Assembly (NCBI GenBank): GCA_016281435.1
Contig: JAEEIQ010000090.1
Coordinates: 66,496-130,495 of the forward strand
Direction of reading: 5' to 3'
DNA from: Bacteroidales bacterium
GTDB taxonomy: Bacteria; Bacteroidota; Bacteroidia; Bacteroidales; UBA932
DNA: 64,000 bases
The stretch's first letter is position 1. Every line of letters begins with the position of its first letter. Below the pieces are notes generated by a model. That model did not search any database and was not told the origin of the DNA. It saw only the letters and a list, made by a program, of their open reading frames with translations. The translations under genes and the position numbers were made by a program. Below are positions 8,394-17,189 of this stretch, piece after piece.

Positions 8394-9185
8394 TCAGTGT
8401 TTCATTGTCTTGATCCTGAAGTAAATGCCGAGGTCGAGAAGGACGAAGACCACGAAGTAGATGGCGTTGATTGCGATGTTGATGCCGCGCTGCATGGCCG
8501 CTTCATCCTGTCCGAAACGCTCGAGGAGCCAGTCGGTCGAGATGTTGGGGGATTGAGCGAACAGGGCGATGAGGCTGGTGATGATTATGCCGAGACCCAT
8601 CAGGCAGAGGAAGGTCTTGCCGATCTTTGCCTTCTTGAAGCATATTGCTCCGAGAGTGAAGAACAGGATGTTCTCGCACCAGTTTATCCACAACAGGACG
8701 GGATGGAAGGTGAAGGGGGCGTTCCCGTGGAAATCGAGTATCGCGGAAAAGTCCTTTACCATGGGCTCGCAGTAGCCGGGGATGATCAGCGAAAGCAGTG
8801 CGTCGCTGCATACCATCAGTCCGAGTCCGATGACGGGAACCGCCACGCAGGTGACAAGGAGCATGGAAAGGAACTTCTCGAAGGGGGAGGCCGGAATGAG
8901 CAGCCAGGACGACCCGCTCCTCTTTTCGGTGAGGGACCCGTATAGTTTGACCGGGGCCGTCAGAAGCAGCATGACGATGGCCGTTCCGGCTGCGGAGTAT
9001 TGCAGGCCGGTGTTCGCGTCTGACCAGCCGTTGCCGGAAATCAGGCTGATGATTTCGTACATTATGTATGCCCACAGGGGAATCAAGCCTATGATCAGCA
9101 GGGAAAGGCCGTAATTCGAGCGGGCCGAGGTAAGGTCGTACTTCAGATATTTGAAGAAGCGGCCGGGGTTGAAAACTGCGTTCAT
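8394..9185 (-). CDS. ABC transporter permease-like membrane protein
   Basis: This 263-residue polytopic protein has about six hydrophobic segments, for example LSLLIIGLIPLWAYIMYEII, AAGTAIVMLLLTAPVKLYG, FLSMLLVTCVAVPVIGLGLM and AIYFVVFVLLDLGIYF. It is the membrane partner of the ATPase encoded immediately upstream (four-base overlap of start and stop). The segment SGSSWLLIPASPFEKFLSMLL resembles permeases of Bacteroidota ABC-2-type exporters. The substrate cannot be read from sequence; export of an antimicrobial peptide or lipid is a typical role for this operon type. Confidence 0.8.
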   Translation of the reverse strand: MNAVFNPGRFFKYLKYDLTSARSNYGLSLLIIGLIPLWAYIMYEIISLISGNGWSDANTGLQYSAAGTAIVMLLLTAPVKLYGSLTEKRSGSSWLLIPASPFEKFLSMLLVTCVAVPVIGLGLMVCSDALLSLIIPGYCEPMVKDFSAILDFHGNAPFTFHPVLLWINWCENILFFTLGAICFKKAKIGKTFLCLMGLGIIITSLIALFAQSPNISTDWLLERFGQDEAAMQRGINIAINAIYFVVFVLLDLGIYFRIKTMKH

Positions 9186-9997
9186 TTTCTGAAAAGGTCT
9201 TTGTTTTTGTGGACTGCGTTGAACAAGGCTTCGATGTTGACTTTGCTCTCGATGCCTTCGGTGTTGGGACGGACCTGGATGAATCCGCCGGGGGTCTGCT
9301 CCGAGTAGAGGGCGTCGGGATGTAGGGTGGAGCCGTAATCGAAGAACAGCTTCGCGGAAATCTCCTCGAGCGAGGCGTTCATCAGGACGGCCTGGCGGTC
9401 GAGGATGACGATGGGATCGATGATGTTCTCGAGGTCGCGGACCTGGTGCGTGGAGATCACGATGGTCGCATCCTCGAGGGTGTGGGTCATCAGGGCCTTG
9501 CGGAACTGGGCCTTCGAGGGGATATCGAGACCGTTCGTGGGCTCGTCCATGAGGAGGTACTTCGTCGAGCAGGCCAAGGCGAAGCTGATGTAGGTCTTCT
9601 TGAGCTGTCCGGCGGACATCGTGTTCATCTTCTTCGACGGGTCGGTCTCCAGTTCCTTCATGATCGCGAGGAACTTTTCTTCGGAGAAACCGGGCCAGAA
9701 TACGCCGCCGGAGCGGGCGAAACGGATCGCGGTATCATTCACGGGAGCGACTTCGTCCGGGAGATAGTACATGGAGGACAGGAGCGAAGGGGTCCTTTTC
9801 CATGGATCGGTGCCGTCTATGGAGATCGTTCCGACCTGGGATTTCTTCAGGCCCGCCAGCAGGGTGAGCAGGGTTGTCTTGCCCACTCCGTTCTCTCCGA
9901 GAAGGCCGTAGATGCGGCCCGGGCGGAGGGTCATCGTGATTTTGTCGAGCACCGGCAGGCTGCCGTAGCTGAACTTGAGATTCTGGATTTCTATCAT
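9182..9997 (-). CDS. ABC transporter ATP-binding protein
   Basis: This 271-residue ATPase runs from MIEIQNLKFSYG. Walker A is GENGVGKTT, the signature is MSAGQLKK (an LSGGQ variant), Walker B is YLLMDEPTNGLD and the switch His lies in ISTHQ. An in-frame start 20 codons upstream (10057) is rejected because it lies upstream of the clear promoter at 10028-10058. The gene leads the operon ATPase-permease-GntR-DUF2807. It resembles the ABC-2-type exporter ATPases commonly paired with YtrA regulators. Confidence 0.92.
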   Translation of the reverse strand: MIEIQNLKFSYGSLPVLDKITMTLRPGRIYGLLGENGVGKTTLLTLLAGLKKSQVGTISIDGTDPWKRTPSLLSSMYYLPDEVAPVNDTAIRFARSGGVFWPGFSEEKFLAIMKELETDPSKKMNTMSAGQLKKTYISFALACSTKYLLMDEPTNGLDIPSKAQFRKALMTHTLEDATIVISTHQVRDLENIIDPIVILDRQAVLMNASLEEISAKLFFDYGSTLHPDALYSEQTPGGFIQVRPNTEGIESKVNIEALFNAVHKNKDLFRK

Positions 9998-10005
9998 AGT
10001 ATAGC

Positions 10006-10023
10006 GTATTAGTGCAATAGTAC
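10006..10023. promoter_or_regulatory. Probable YtrA-type operator palindrome
   Basis: GTATTAGTGCAATAGTAC is an imperfect palindrome with 14 of 18 positions symmetric, pattern GTAnTAnTGCAnTAnTAC. It lies between the -7 box and the start codon of the ABC operon and should cover the transcription start, an ideal place for a repressor. The GntR protein encoded in the operon is the obvious candidate to bind it; binding is inferred. Confidence 0.7.
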
Positions 10024-10027
10024 ACTG

Positions 10028-10058
10028 CAAATATACGGCATTTTTTCGAAGCTCCAAA
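10028..10058 (-). promoter_or_regulatory. Promoter of the ABC/GntR operon (TTTG-N19-TATATTTG)
   Basis: On the minus strand the -33 box TTTG (10058-10055) and -7 box TATATTTG (10035-10028) are spaced by exactly 19 bases. This is a full match to the Bacteroidetes consensus, about 30 bases upstream of the ATPase ATG at 9997. Confidence 0.8.
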
Positions 10059-10104
10059 TTTTTTTCATAGATTTGTAAAGATTTTTTTGCAAAAGGTCCC
10101 CCGA

Positions 10105-11316
10105 ATGCGCAGAATACTGCTTCCAGTCGTCATTGTCCTGTTCCCGTTCATGTGCGGGGCGCAGGGCTTTTTCCAGTTCCAGAGGCAGGCCCCCCGCAAA
10201 AGCGCGGTCTCTTTCGAGTGGGACGTCGACCTTGATTATCGCTTCGACAACAGGGAGTTCGGGGCTTCTTCCGGAATGTATGCAGCCTCGGAGACTATCC
10301 ACGGGGTTTTCCTCACCCCGTCTGTCGGGGTCGGCATACGCGGAAACGGGGGAGTGAGGCACTTCGTGTGCGCGGGGCTCGACCTCTACCGCAGGATGGG
10401 CCTCGGTGAAGAAGGCCTTCAGCCCATCCGGGAAATGACCTTGTATTATGACGTGCACGTGCGCAAGGACAGATATGCGTTCGAGGGCGTGGCCGGATGT
10501 TTCCCGAGGCAGTATCTGGAAGGGGAGTACGGACCTCTCTTCTACGATGAGGCTCACAGCTTCCTCGACCGCAACATCGAAGGCGTCCTGCTGAAGATAC
10601 GTCTCATGCGATTCTATTCGGAACTAGGCCTCGACTGGATGGGAGTCGTCGGCGCGCAGAGCCACGAGCGTTTCCAGATACTGTCTTCCGGCGGCTGGAA
10701 AGCCGCAGGGTGGCTGGAACTGGGCTGGACCGGTGTTTTTTACCACTATGCATGCTCCCTGGCTTCGCCCGGAGTCGTGGACAACCATACCCTTGCCCCT
10801 TTTGCCCGTCTCGACCTGTCGGAAGCCTGCGGCATCCAGACCCTTTCGCTGAAAGCTTCCGCGGTCGCATCCTACCAGTGGGACCGCAAGCAGGGTGACC
10901 TGCTCACGCCTTTCGGAGGCGAGTTCGAACTCAGGGCCGGCCACTGGAACGTCACCCTCGGCAACACTTTGTATCTCGGTGACAACATGCAGCCCCTGTA
11001 TGGCAATACGGATCTGGCCGGGGACGTCTACGGCTCCATGCTATATTTCGGATTCCCGTGCTATCAGGCAGGGCTCTACGATTGCGCGGACCTGAGCTGG
11101 CAGCCCAGTCTCACTCCGTTCCTGGACATGAAGCTCAGCCTTTCCTTCCACTTCGGGTCCGCCGGCGCTTCGTCTTTCTCCTATCTCGGGAACAGGGAGG
11201 CCTTCAGCCTTATTTTCAATCTCGACGCCCTGCGCTCCGCGGATTGCGTCCGCGGCAGGACCGGCTCTCCGGCCCCGCGCAAGAAAAGCGTGCAGGGCCC
11301 CAGAATGATGCTTTAG
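10105..11316 (+). CDS. Secreted outer-membrane-like protein of unknown function
   Basis: This 403-residue protein starts at ATG 10105 with a clear signal peptide (RRILLPVVIVLFPFMCGAQG, cleavage after Ala near residue 20). A weaker in-frame TTG at 10087 is not needed. The mature part is rich in alternating aromatic/polar strands (FEWDVDLDYRFDNREFG, LTPSVGVGIRGNGGVRHFV, LEGVLLKIRLMRFYSELGLDW-type segments), as in an outer-membrane beta-barrel, with a final aromatic-rich strand near residue 375. I recognise no named family. It lies three bases before the nucleotidase gene and may be co-transcribed with it. Confidence 0.65.
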   Translation: MRRILLPVVIVLFPFMCGAQGFFQFQRQAPRKSAVSFEWDVDLDYRFDNREFGASSGMYAASETIHGVFLTPSVGVGIRGNGGVRHFVCAGLDLYRRMGLGEEGLQPIREMTLYYDVHVRKDRYAFEGVAGCFPRQYLEGEYGPLFYDEAHSFLDRNIEGVLLKIRLMRFYSELGLDWMGVVGAQSHERFQILSSGGWKAAGWLELGWTGVFYHYACSLASPGVVDNHTLAPFARLDLSEACGIQTLSLKASAVASYQWDRKQGDLLTPFGGEFELRAGHWNVTLGNTLYLGDNMQPLYGNTDLAGDVYGSMLYFGFPCYQAGLYDCADLSWQPSLTPFLDMKLSLSFHFGSAGASSFSYLGNREAFSLIFNLDALRSADCVRGRTGSPAPRKKSVQGPRMML

Positions 11317-11319
11317 ACA

Positions 11320-13092
11320 ATGAAACGGAATACAACTACATTCCTGCGGGCTGCCGTCCAGGCGGCTTTGGCTCTTGCTTTGATTTTGGCCCTCTTCCTC
11401 GTCGTCCATCGCGGGATGCGTTCCGGGGTGCGCGAGCTTCATGTCCTGTCCACGAACGACGTCCACGGGGCATGGTTCGACTCGACTTATGTCGGGAAGC
11501 GGGTGCGGCCGTCCCTTTTCGCCGTCAATTATTACGTGGACAGCCTTCGCAGGGCCGTCGGGCGGCGCAACGTTGTCCTTCTTGACGCGGGGGACTGCCT
11601 GCAGGGGGACAATGCCGCATACTACTATAATTACGTAGCGACGGACAAGCCCCACATCTTCCCCGAACTCGTCTCATACATGGGTTACGATGCCATTGCG
11701 GTCGGCAACCACGATATAGAGACCGGACATCCGGTCTATGACAGGGTCAGCGCCCAGCTGCGCCGCAAGGGCGTCCCCTTCCTGGCGGGCAACGCGGTGC
11801 GCACGGACAACGGGAAGTCCTACTGGCCGGATTACAGGCTTCTGCACCGTTCCGGCCTGAAGGTGCTGGTCCTTGGCTATACCAACGCCAACATGGCGGC
11901 CTGGCTGGGCGAGGAGATATGGTCGGGGATGCGCTTTGAATCGCTCCTTCCCATGGTCCAGCGGCGGGTGGATGAACTTCGCCGCAGGCTGCGTCCGGAC
12001 GTCGTCATAGTGGCCGTCCATTCCGGAACCGGGAAAGGCGACGGGGCCGAACTCGAGAGCCAGGGCCTGGATCTGTACCGGAGCCTGCAGGGCGTGGATT
12101 TCCTTCTGTGCAGCCATGACCATCGTCCCTTCCTGGAATGCGACGGGTCGAAGGCCGTGATGAATTCCGGAAGCCGCGCCCATCATATCTGCCACGGTGT
12201 CCTGCGAGCCAGGATGAGCAAGGGCCATGTCGCCGGGAAGGAGATATCCGTCAGCATGATGGACGTTGACGCGAAGAAGGCGGATCCCGCAATGCGGGCC
12301 CGTTTCGCCGCCGCATACAAGGAGGTGAAAGACTTCACGCTCCGCGAGGTCGGGGAGGTCAGCTGCCCGCTGGACATGAGGGAGGCGTTCACCGGCCCTT
12401 GTGCCATGGTAAACCTTATCCACCTCGTGCAGCTCGACGCCAGCGGGGCGGACATTTCCTTCGCGGCTCCCTTGTCGCAGCGCGGGCGCATCGATGCCGG
12501 GAAACTGGTGTTCAACGACATGTTCACGGTCTACCCGTACGAGAACACCCTGTTCAAGATACGCCTTACAGGCGACCAGATCCGTTCTTATCTGGAGTTC
12601 TCCTATGATAAATGGATACGCACGCCGTCCCAGTCGGATCCGCACGTGCTCCGCATAGTAGCCCGTCCCGATCCCAGGTTCGGGCGTGACCGCTGGTCTT
12701 TCGAGAACCGTTCGTACAACTTCGATTCCGCGGCCGGGCTGAACTACACGGTCGATGTCTCCAAGCCGTTCGGGCAGCGGGTAGCTATCAGCGGGATGGC
12801 CGGAGGCGAAGCCTTCGACGGGAGCAAGTCATACACCGTGGCCATGACCTCGTACCGGGCCGCCGGGGCCGGCGGGATGCTCGGGGAAGGGGCAGGGGTG
12901 GACCCCGCGTCGCTGGAAATAGTGGGTAAATATCCTGAGATCCGCAAGCTGGTTTACGACTACATTTCCCGCAAGGGAAAGGTGACCCGGGAGATGCTTT
13001 TCGACGGGTCCGTGCTCGGAAGCTGGAATTTCGAGCCGACCGGCACCGTGGAAAAGGCGCTTGAAGCCGATTTCGGCTTGCTTTTTAGGTGA
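11320..13092 (+). CDS. 5'-nucleotidase/UshA-like metallophosphoesterase
   Basis: This 590-residue exported enzyme has an N-terminal hydrophobic anchor or signal (about 10-30). A calcineurin-like metallophosphatase domain follows with STNDVHG (about 45), DAGDCLQGD (about 90), GNHD (about 128), HSGTGKGDG (about 230) and the metal ligands SHDH (about 266). The C-terminal 5'-nucleotidase domain (about 350-560) supplies substrate-binding aromatic and Asn residues (NLIHLVQLDASGADISF, FNDMFTVYPYENTLF, LEFSYDKW). It should release phosphate from nucleotides or related esters in the periplasm or at the surface. Exact specificity cannot be read from sequence. Confidence 0.9.
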   Translation: MKRNTTTFLRAAVQAALALALILALFLVVHRGMRSGVRELHVLSTNDVHGAWFDSTYVGKRVRPSLFAVNYYVDSLRRAVGRRNVVLLDAGDCLQGDNAAYYYNYVATDKPHIFPELVSYMGYDAIAVGNHDIETGHPVYDRVSAQLRRKGVPFLAGNAVRTDNGKSYWPDYRLLHRSGLKVLVLGYTNANMAAWLGEEIWSGMRFESLLPMVQRRVDELRRRLRPDVVIVAVHSGTGKGDGAELESQGLDLYRSLQGVDFLLCSHDHRPFLECDGSKAVMNSGSRAHHICHGVLRARMSKGHVAGKEISVSMMDVDAKKADPAMRARFAAAYKEVKDFTLREVGEVSCPLDMREAFTGPCAMVNLIHLVQLDASGADISFAAPLSQRGRIDAGKLVFNDMFTVYPYENTLFKIRLTGDQIRSYLEFSYDKWIRTPSQSDPHVLRIVARPDPRFGRDRWSFENRSYNFDSAAGLNYTVDVSKPFGQRVAISGMAGGEAFDGSKSYTVAMTSYRAAGAGGMLGEGAGVDPASLEIVGKYPEIRKLVYDYISRKGKVTREMLFDGSVLGSWNFEPTGTVEKALEADFGLLFR

Positions 13093-13099
13093 AAACATT

Positions 13100-13129
13100 T
13101 TTGAAATAGGCTTTTTCTTGCTAAATTTG
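13100..13129 (+). promoter_or_regulatory. Promoter of the polysaccharide export genes
   Basis: A TTTG at 13100-13103 and TAAATTTG at 13122-13129 are separated by 18 bases, close to the Bacteroidetes consensus, and lie 30 bases before the wza-like start at 13159. Confidence 0.65.
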
Positions 13130-13158
13130 CAGGAATATTGCTTTTAATCGCCAGTTTT

Positions 13159-13965
13159 ATGAAATTCAGAGGACTTGCCATGATGGTCGCCATGCTTGCC
13201 ATGGCCGCGTCGTGCGTATCTGTGAAGAACATTCCGTATTTCCAGGACCTGTCGGCCGAGAACGTCGACACGATCATCACCGCGACTCCGATCGTGGTGC
13301 GCCCTGACGACAAACTGTCCATTATCGTGAACTGCCCGGATCCGGAGCTTTCATCACTCTTCAACCTGCCTTATATCACGAAGTATCTCGGCCAGACCAC
13401 GCAGGGGGTCCTGAACTCCTATTCCCAGGGCGTCAGCGGGTACCTCGTCGGCCCCGACGGATGCATAGACTTCCCCGTGCTCGGCAAGATCGAGATCGCC
13501 GGCAAGACCCGTCCCGAAGTGGCGGATTATATCAAGGAAGAACTCGTACGCCGCAACCTGGTCAAGGATCCCATCGTGACGGTCGACTACATGAACCTCA
13601 GCGTCAGCGTGATGGGCGAGGTCAACAGGCCCGGCCGCATCAGCATCGACAAGGACCGTTTCACCCTTCTCGACGCGCTCAGCGCAGCCGGGGACCTGAC
13701 GATCTACGGAAAGCGCGAGTCCATCAAGGTACAGCGTTCCGAGGGTGGCGTGATGAAGACTTACATGGTGAATCTCTGCTCAGCGAAGGACATCCTCGCA
13801 TCGCCGGTATACTACATGCAGCAGAACGACATAATCTACGTCGAGCCCAACGACGTCCGCGCGCGCCAGTCCACGGTCAACGGCAACAACCTGCTCAGCA
13901 CCTCGTTCTGGATGTCGGTCGCCTCGCTCGCCGTCACGATTTCCTACTATTTCTTCAGGCCGTAA
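13159..13965 (+). CDS. Polysaccharide export lipoprotein (Wza-like, SLBB)
   Basis: This 268-residue lipoprotein has a signal ending in lipobox AASC (Cys19). A polysaccharide biosynthesis/export domain begins with VVRPDDKLSIIV and YLVGPDGCIDFPVLGKIEIAGKTRPEVADYI. It is followed by an SLBB domain (VSVMGEVNRPGRISIDKDRFTLLDALSAAGDL) and a C-terminal hydrophobic segment that may span the outer membrane. It should form the outer-membrane channel for capsule or exopolysaccharide, working with the tyrosine kinase encoded next. Start chosen at ATG 13159; a TTG at 13138 would add residues before the signal peptide. Confidence 0.9.
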   Translation: MKFRGLAMMVAMLAMAASCVSVKNIPYFQDLSAENVDTIITATPIVVRPDDKLSIIVNCPDPELSSLFNLPYITKYLGQTTQGVLNSYSQGVSGYLVGPDGCIDFPVLGKIEIAGKTRPEVADYIKEELVRRNLVKDPIVTVDYMNLSVSVMGEVNRPGRISIDKDRFTLLDALSAAGDLTIYGKRESIKVQRSEGGVMKTYMVNLCSAKDILASPVYYMQQNDIIYVEPNDVRARQSTVNGNNLLSTSFWMSVASLAVTISYYFFRP

Positions 13966-13996
13966 GCCCGAGATTATCCTGTAAACGACACACTCA

Positions 13997-16471
13997 ATGG
14001 ATACACAGAACACATCAGCGGATTCCCGCGGAAACGTCTCCGAGGACAGCATCGGCATCATGGACATCGTCCGCCTTTGCCTCCGCAAATGGTATTGGTT
14101 TGTAATATCCGCGGGCGTCTGCCTCGCGATAGGCATGCTCAACATACTCAAGACCATCCCGGTCTATGAGCGCAGCAGCACCATCCTCGTCAAGGAGCAG
14201 CTCTCCCGCCGTACTTCGGCCAACGACCTCGAGAGCATGATCAGCTCCGCAGGGGCAGGCGGTACCACATCCCGTCTTGTGAACGAAGTCATCGCCTTCA
14301 AGTCCCCGGCCCTGATGACGGACGTCATCTCCCGCCTCGGACTCGAGACCGAATACTCCTACGACGGGCGTTTCCACCCCACGGTCATCTACGGGGCGAA
14401 GGTCCCTGTGTCCGTCATTTTCTGCGGCGAGCCCCGCAATGTCGCGGCCAGTTTCCAGCTTTCCCCTTCGAAGGATGGTTTCACCCTGTCGAAACTTGTC
14501 TATGCCGATCCCGCCAAGGGCAAGAAAGTCAAGACCAAAAGCGTGACTCCGGCCGCATTCGGCGATACCCTCGACATCAAGGTCGGCAAGATAGTCGTGC
14601 TCCCTTCCGAACTCTTCACCGACGAGTGGACAAAGCCGGTGAACGTCACCAGGCGCACCACCTATGGCGCCACGAGGAAGTTCTCCTCCGAACTTTCCGC
14701 CACTCAGCTCGATGTCAAGAACCGTTCCGATGTCCTCGAGCTCCGCATCAGCGACGTGAACATACAGCGTGCCGATGACATCCTCAGCATGCTGATGAAC
14801 GTCTATAACGAGAACTGGGTTGACGACAAGAACAAGATGGCCATCAGCACATCGATGTTCATCAATGACCGTCTCAAGGTTATCGAGAAGGAACTCGGAA
14901 GCGTCGACGAGAACATTTCCGAATACAAGTCCAAGAACCTCCTGCCGGACGTGGGCGCTGTTTCAAGCATGTACATGTCCCGCAGTTCCGAGACGGCCCG
15001 TCAGATCCAGGAACTGGACAACCAGCTCTATGTCACGAGGTTCGTCCGCAACTACCTGTCGAACAGCACTGACAACAAGCAGCTTATCCCTATGGCGTCC
15101 AGCATCCAGCATGCCGGGATCGCCTCGCAGATTTCCGAATACAACAGCGTGGTGCTGAAGAGGAACAGCATAGTCTCCAACTCTTCCGAAAGCAACCCCC
15201 TGGCACTGAACCTTGCCGAGTCCCTCGAGTCCATGCGCAAGGCCATCGTGGAGGCCATCGACAACCAGGTGAAGACCCTCGAGGTCCAGATGCAGGCCCT
15301 GCAGAAGGAGGACGAGAAGACCAACAAGCGCATCGCCGCCAGCCCGAGCCAGGCCAAGTACCTGCTCTCCGTCGAGCGTCAGCAGAAGGTCAAGGAGTCC
15401 CTGTACCTCTTCCTTCTCCAGAAACGTGAGGAGAACGAGCTCTCGCAGGCCTTCACGGCATACAACACCCGTCTTATCTCGCCTCCGGGCGGAAGCCTGA
15501 TCCCGACTTCGCCGAAGTCCCGCCAGATCATGCTCATAGCCCTGATCATCGGCCTTCTCATCCCTCTGATGGTGCTCTATCTCATCGAGATCACCAACAC
15601 CAAGGTGCGCGGCCGCAAGGACCTCGAGTCACTTACCCTGCCGTTCCTCGGAGAGGTCCCGCAGTACGTCAGCAGCGAGGAGAAGAAGAAGCGCAAGAAC
15701 CTGCTCAAGAAGGTGGCTTTCTGGGAGAAACCCGCTGACAAGAGCTCCATCGTCGTCAAGGAAGGCAAACGCGACGTGGTCAACGAGGCCTTCAGGGTCC
15801 TGCGTACCAACATCGAGTTCATGACGCGCGACAAGGAAGGCGCCGAAGTCATGATCCTGACGTCCTACAACCCCGGGTCCGGCAAGACTTTCCTCTGCAT
15901 GAACACCGCCGAGGCCCTTGCCATCAAGGGGCAGAAGGTGCTCTGCATAGACGGTGACCTCCGTCACGCGTCCCTTTCGCAGTTCGTGGATTCGCCCAAG
16001 AAGGGCTTAAGCGATTATCTCGCCGGCCGTCTCGACGATCTCGATTCCCTGCTCGTGAGGGCTGATGCGAAGCACCATCTGGACATCCTGCCCGTCGGCA
16101 CGATCCCTCCGAACCCGTCCGAACTTATAGGAGATCCCCGTTTCCGCAAGGCCGTCGACCACCTCAAAGGCAGATATGACTATGTCTTCATCGACTGCCC
16201 GCCTCTCGATATCGTGGCCGATACGCAGATCATCCAGGATGTTGCCGACAGGACCATCTTCGTGGTCCGCGCCAAGCTCCTCGAGCGTTCGATGCTTCCT
16301 GACCTGCAGCGCATCTACGACGAGAAGAAGTATCACAACATGTGCTATGTGCTGAACGGCACCGAGGCCGGAGACGGACGTTACGCCTATCGCTACGGCT
16401 ACCGTTACGGTTATCACTACGGCCACTACGGAAGCCACTACGGCTACTATCACAGCGAAGAGGAGGATTGA
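13997..16471 (+). CDS. Wzc-like tyrosine autokinase / chain-length regulator
   Basis: This 824-residue inner-membrane BY-kinase has a Wzz domain between membrane segments at about 35-55 and 510-530, with a periplasmic coiled-coil region between. The cytoplasmic kinase domain holds Walker A SYNPGSGKT (about 625), Walker A' VLCIDGDLRHASL (about 655) and Walker B YVFIDCPPLD (about 735). The tail (about 797-820) is a tyrosine cluster of repeated (H/R)YG units ending in SEEED, the substrate for trans-autophosphorylation. With the Wza-like lipoprotein and CpsB-like phosphatase it forms the machinery that controls polysaccharide length and export. Confidence 0.93.
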   Translation: MDTQNTSADSRGNVSEDSIGIMDIVRLCLRKWYWFVISAGVCLAIGMLNILKTIPVYERSSTILVKEQLSRRTSANDLESMISSAGAGGTTSRLVNEVIAFKSPALMTDVISRLGLETEYSYDGRFHPTVIYGAKVPVSVIFCGEPRNVAASFQLSPSKDGFTLSKLVYADPAKGKKVKTKSVTPAAFGDTLDIKVGKIVVLPSELFTDEWTKPVNVTRRTTYGATRKFSSELSATQLDVKNRSDVLELRISDVNIQRADDILSMLMNVYNENWVDDKNKMAISTSMFINDRLKVIEKELGSVDENISEYKSKNLLPDVGAVSSMYMSRSSETARQIQELDNQLYVTRFVRNYLSNSTDNKQLIPMASSIQHAGIASQISEYNSVVLKRNSIVSNSSESNPLALNLAESLESMRKAIVEAIDNQVKTLEVQMQALQKEDEKTNKRIAASPSQAKYLLSVERQQKVKESLYLFLLQKREENELSQAFTAYNTRLISPPGGSLIPTSPKSRQIMLIALIIGLLIPLMVLYLIEITNTKVRGRKDLESLTLPFLGEVPQYVSSEEKKKRKNLLKKVAFWEKPADKSSIVVKEGKRDVVNEAFRVLRTNIEFMTRDKEGAEVMILTSYNPGSGKTFLCMNTAEALAIKGQKVLCIDGDLRHASLSQFVDSPKKGLSDYLAGRLDDLDSLLVRADAKHHLDILPVGTIPPNPSELIGDPRFRKAVDHLKGRYDYVFIDCPPLDIVADTQIIQDVADRTIFVVRAKLLERSMLPDLQRIYDEKKYHNMCYVLNGTEAGDGRYAYRYGYRYGYHYGHYGSHYGYYHSEEED

Positions 16472-16472
16472 C

Positions 16473-17189
16473 GTGTCGATCTTCACCCGCAAGACCAGTT
16501 TCAATCGGTGTAGTTTCCTGAGGGGCTACACCGATTGTCATTGTCATATCCTTCCGGGAGTGGACGACGGCTTCCGCACGATGGAAGACTCCCTCGCGGC
16601 CCTGGCGATGTACGAGGAGGCAGGGATTTCAGGCGTCTGGCTTACTCCGCACATCATGGAAGACGTTCCCAACAAGACCGGATTCCTGAGGGAAAGGTTC
16701 TCCGAACTCCAGGCTGCCTATTCCGGGCCGATAAGACTGCGTCTCGCCGCCGAGAACATGCTGGACGCCCTGTTCGAGCAGAGGCTCGCCGAAGGGGACC
16801 TGCTTACGTTCAGCGGCAAATTCCTCCTTGTCGAGACTTCGTATTTCAACCCTCCGATGGACATGGACGGCATCATTTCGAAAATCAAGTCCGCCGGACT
16901 ATTCCCCATCCTGGCCCATCCGGAGCGGTACATGTACATGGATGAGCGGGAATATGCCGGGCTCAAGGCGCAGGGAGTGCTTTTCCAGCTGAACCTTCCT
17001 TCGCTTGTCGGAGCATACGGTTCGACCGTCCGTTCCAAGGCCGAGATGATCCTGAAGAAAGGCTGGTATGAACTGAGCGGCACGGACCTGCACCGCAAGA
17101 GTGCCTTCACCCATCTCCTCGATGAGTCTTTCCCGGCCAAAATAGCGGCCAGATTGCCTTCCGCATCTTTTTTCCTGTCCCAGCTATGA
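16473..17189 (+). CDS. CpsB/YwqE-type tyrosine-protein phosphatase (PHP domain)
   Basis: This 238-residue PHP-fold metal-dependent phosphatase is expected to dephosphorylate the tyrosine tail of the kinase encoded immediately upstream. Metal ligands are visible in YTDCHCHILPGVDDG (about 19-33), TPHIM (about 62), ILAHPERY (about 147) and the final GTDLH (about 205). The predicted start is GTG at 16473, two bases after the kinase stop; the next Met is within the domain. Its stop overlaps the rmlC start (ATGA at 17186-17189). Confidence 0.88.
   Translation: MSIFTRKTSFNRCSFLRGYTDCHCHILPGVDDGFRTMEDSLAALAMYEEAGISGVWLTPHIMEDVPNKTGFLRERFSELQAAYSGPIRLRLAAENMLDALFEQRLAEGDLLTFSGKFLLVETSYFNPPMDMDGIISKIKSAGLFPILAHPERYMYMDEREYAGLKAQGVLFQLNLPSLVGAYGSTVRSKAEMILKKGWYELSGTDLHRKSAFTHLLDESFPAKIAARLPSASFFLSQL

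Noticed and set aside
10036..10057. Upstream start for the ABC ATPase
   Set aside because: It lies inside or upstream of the promoter boxes, so it would not be transcribed.
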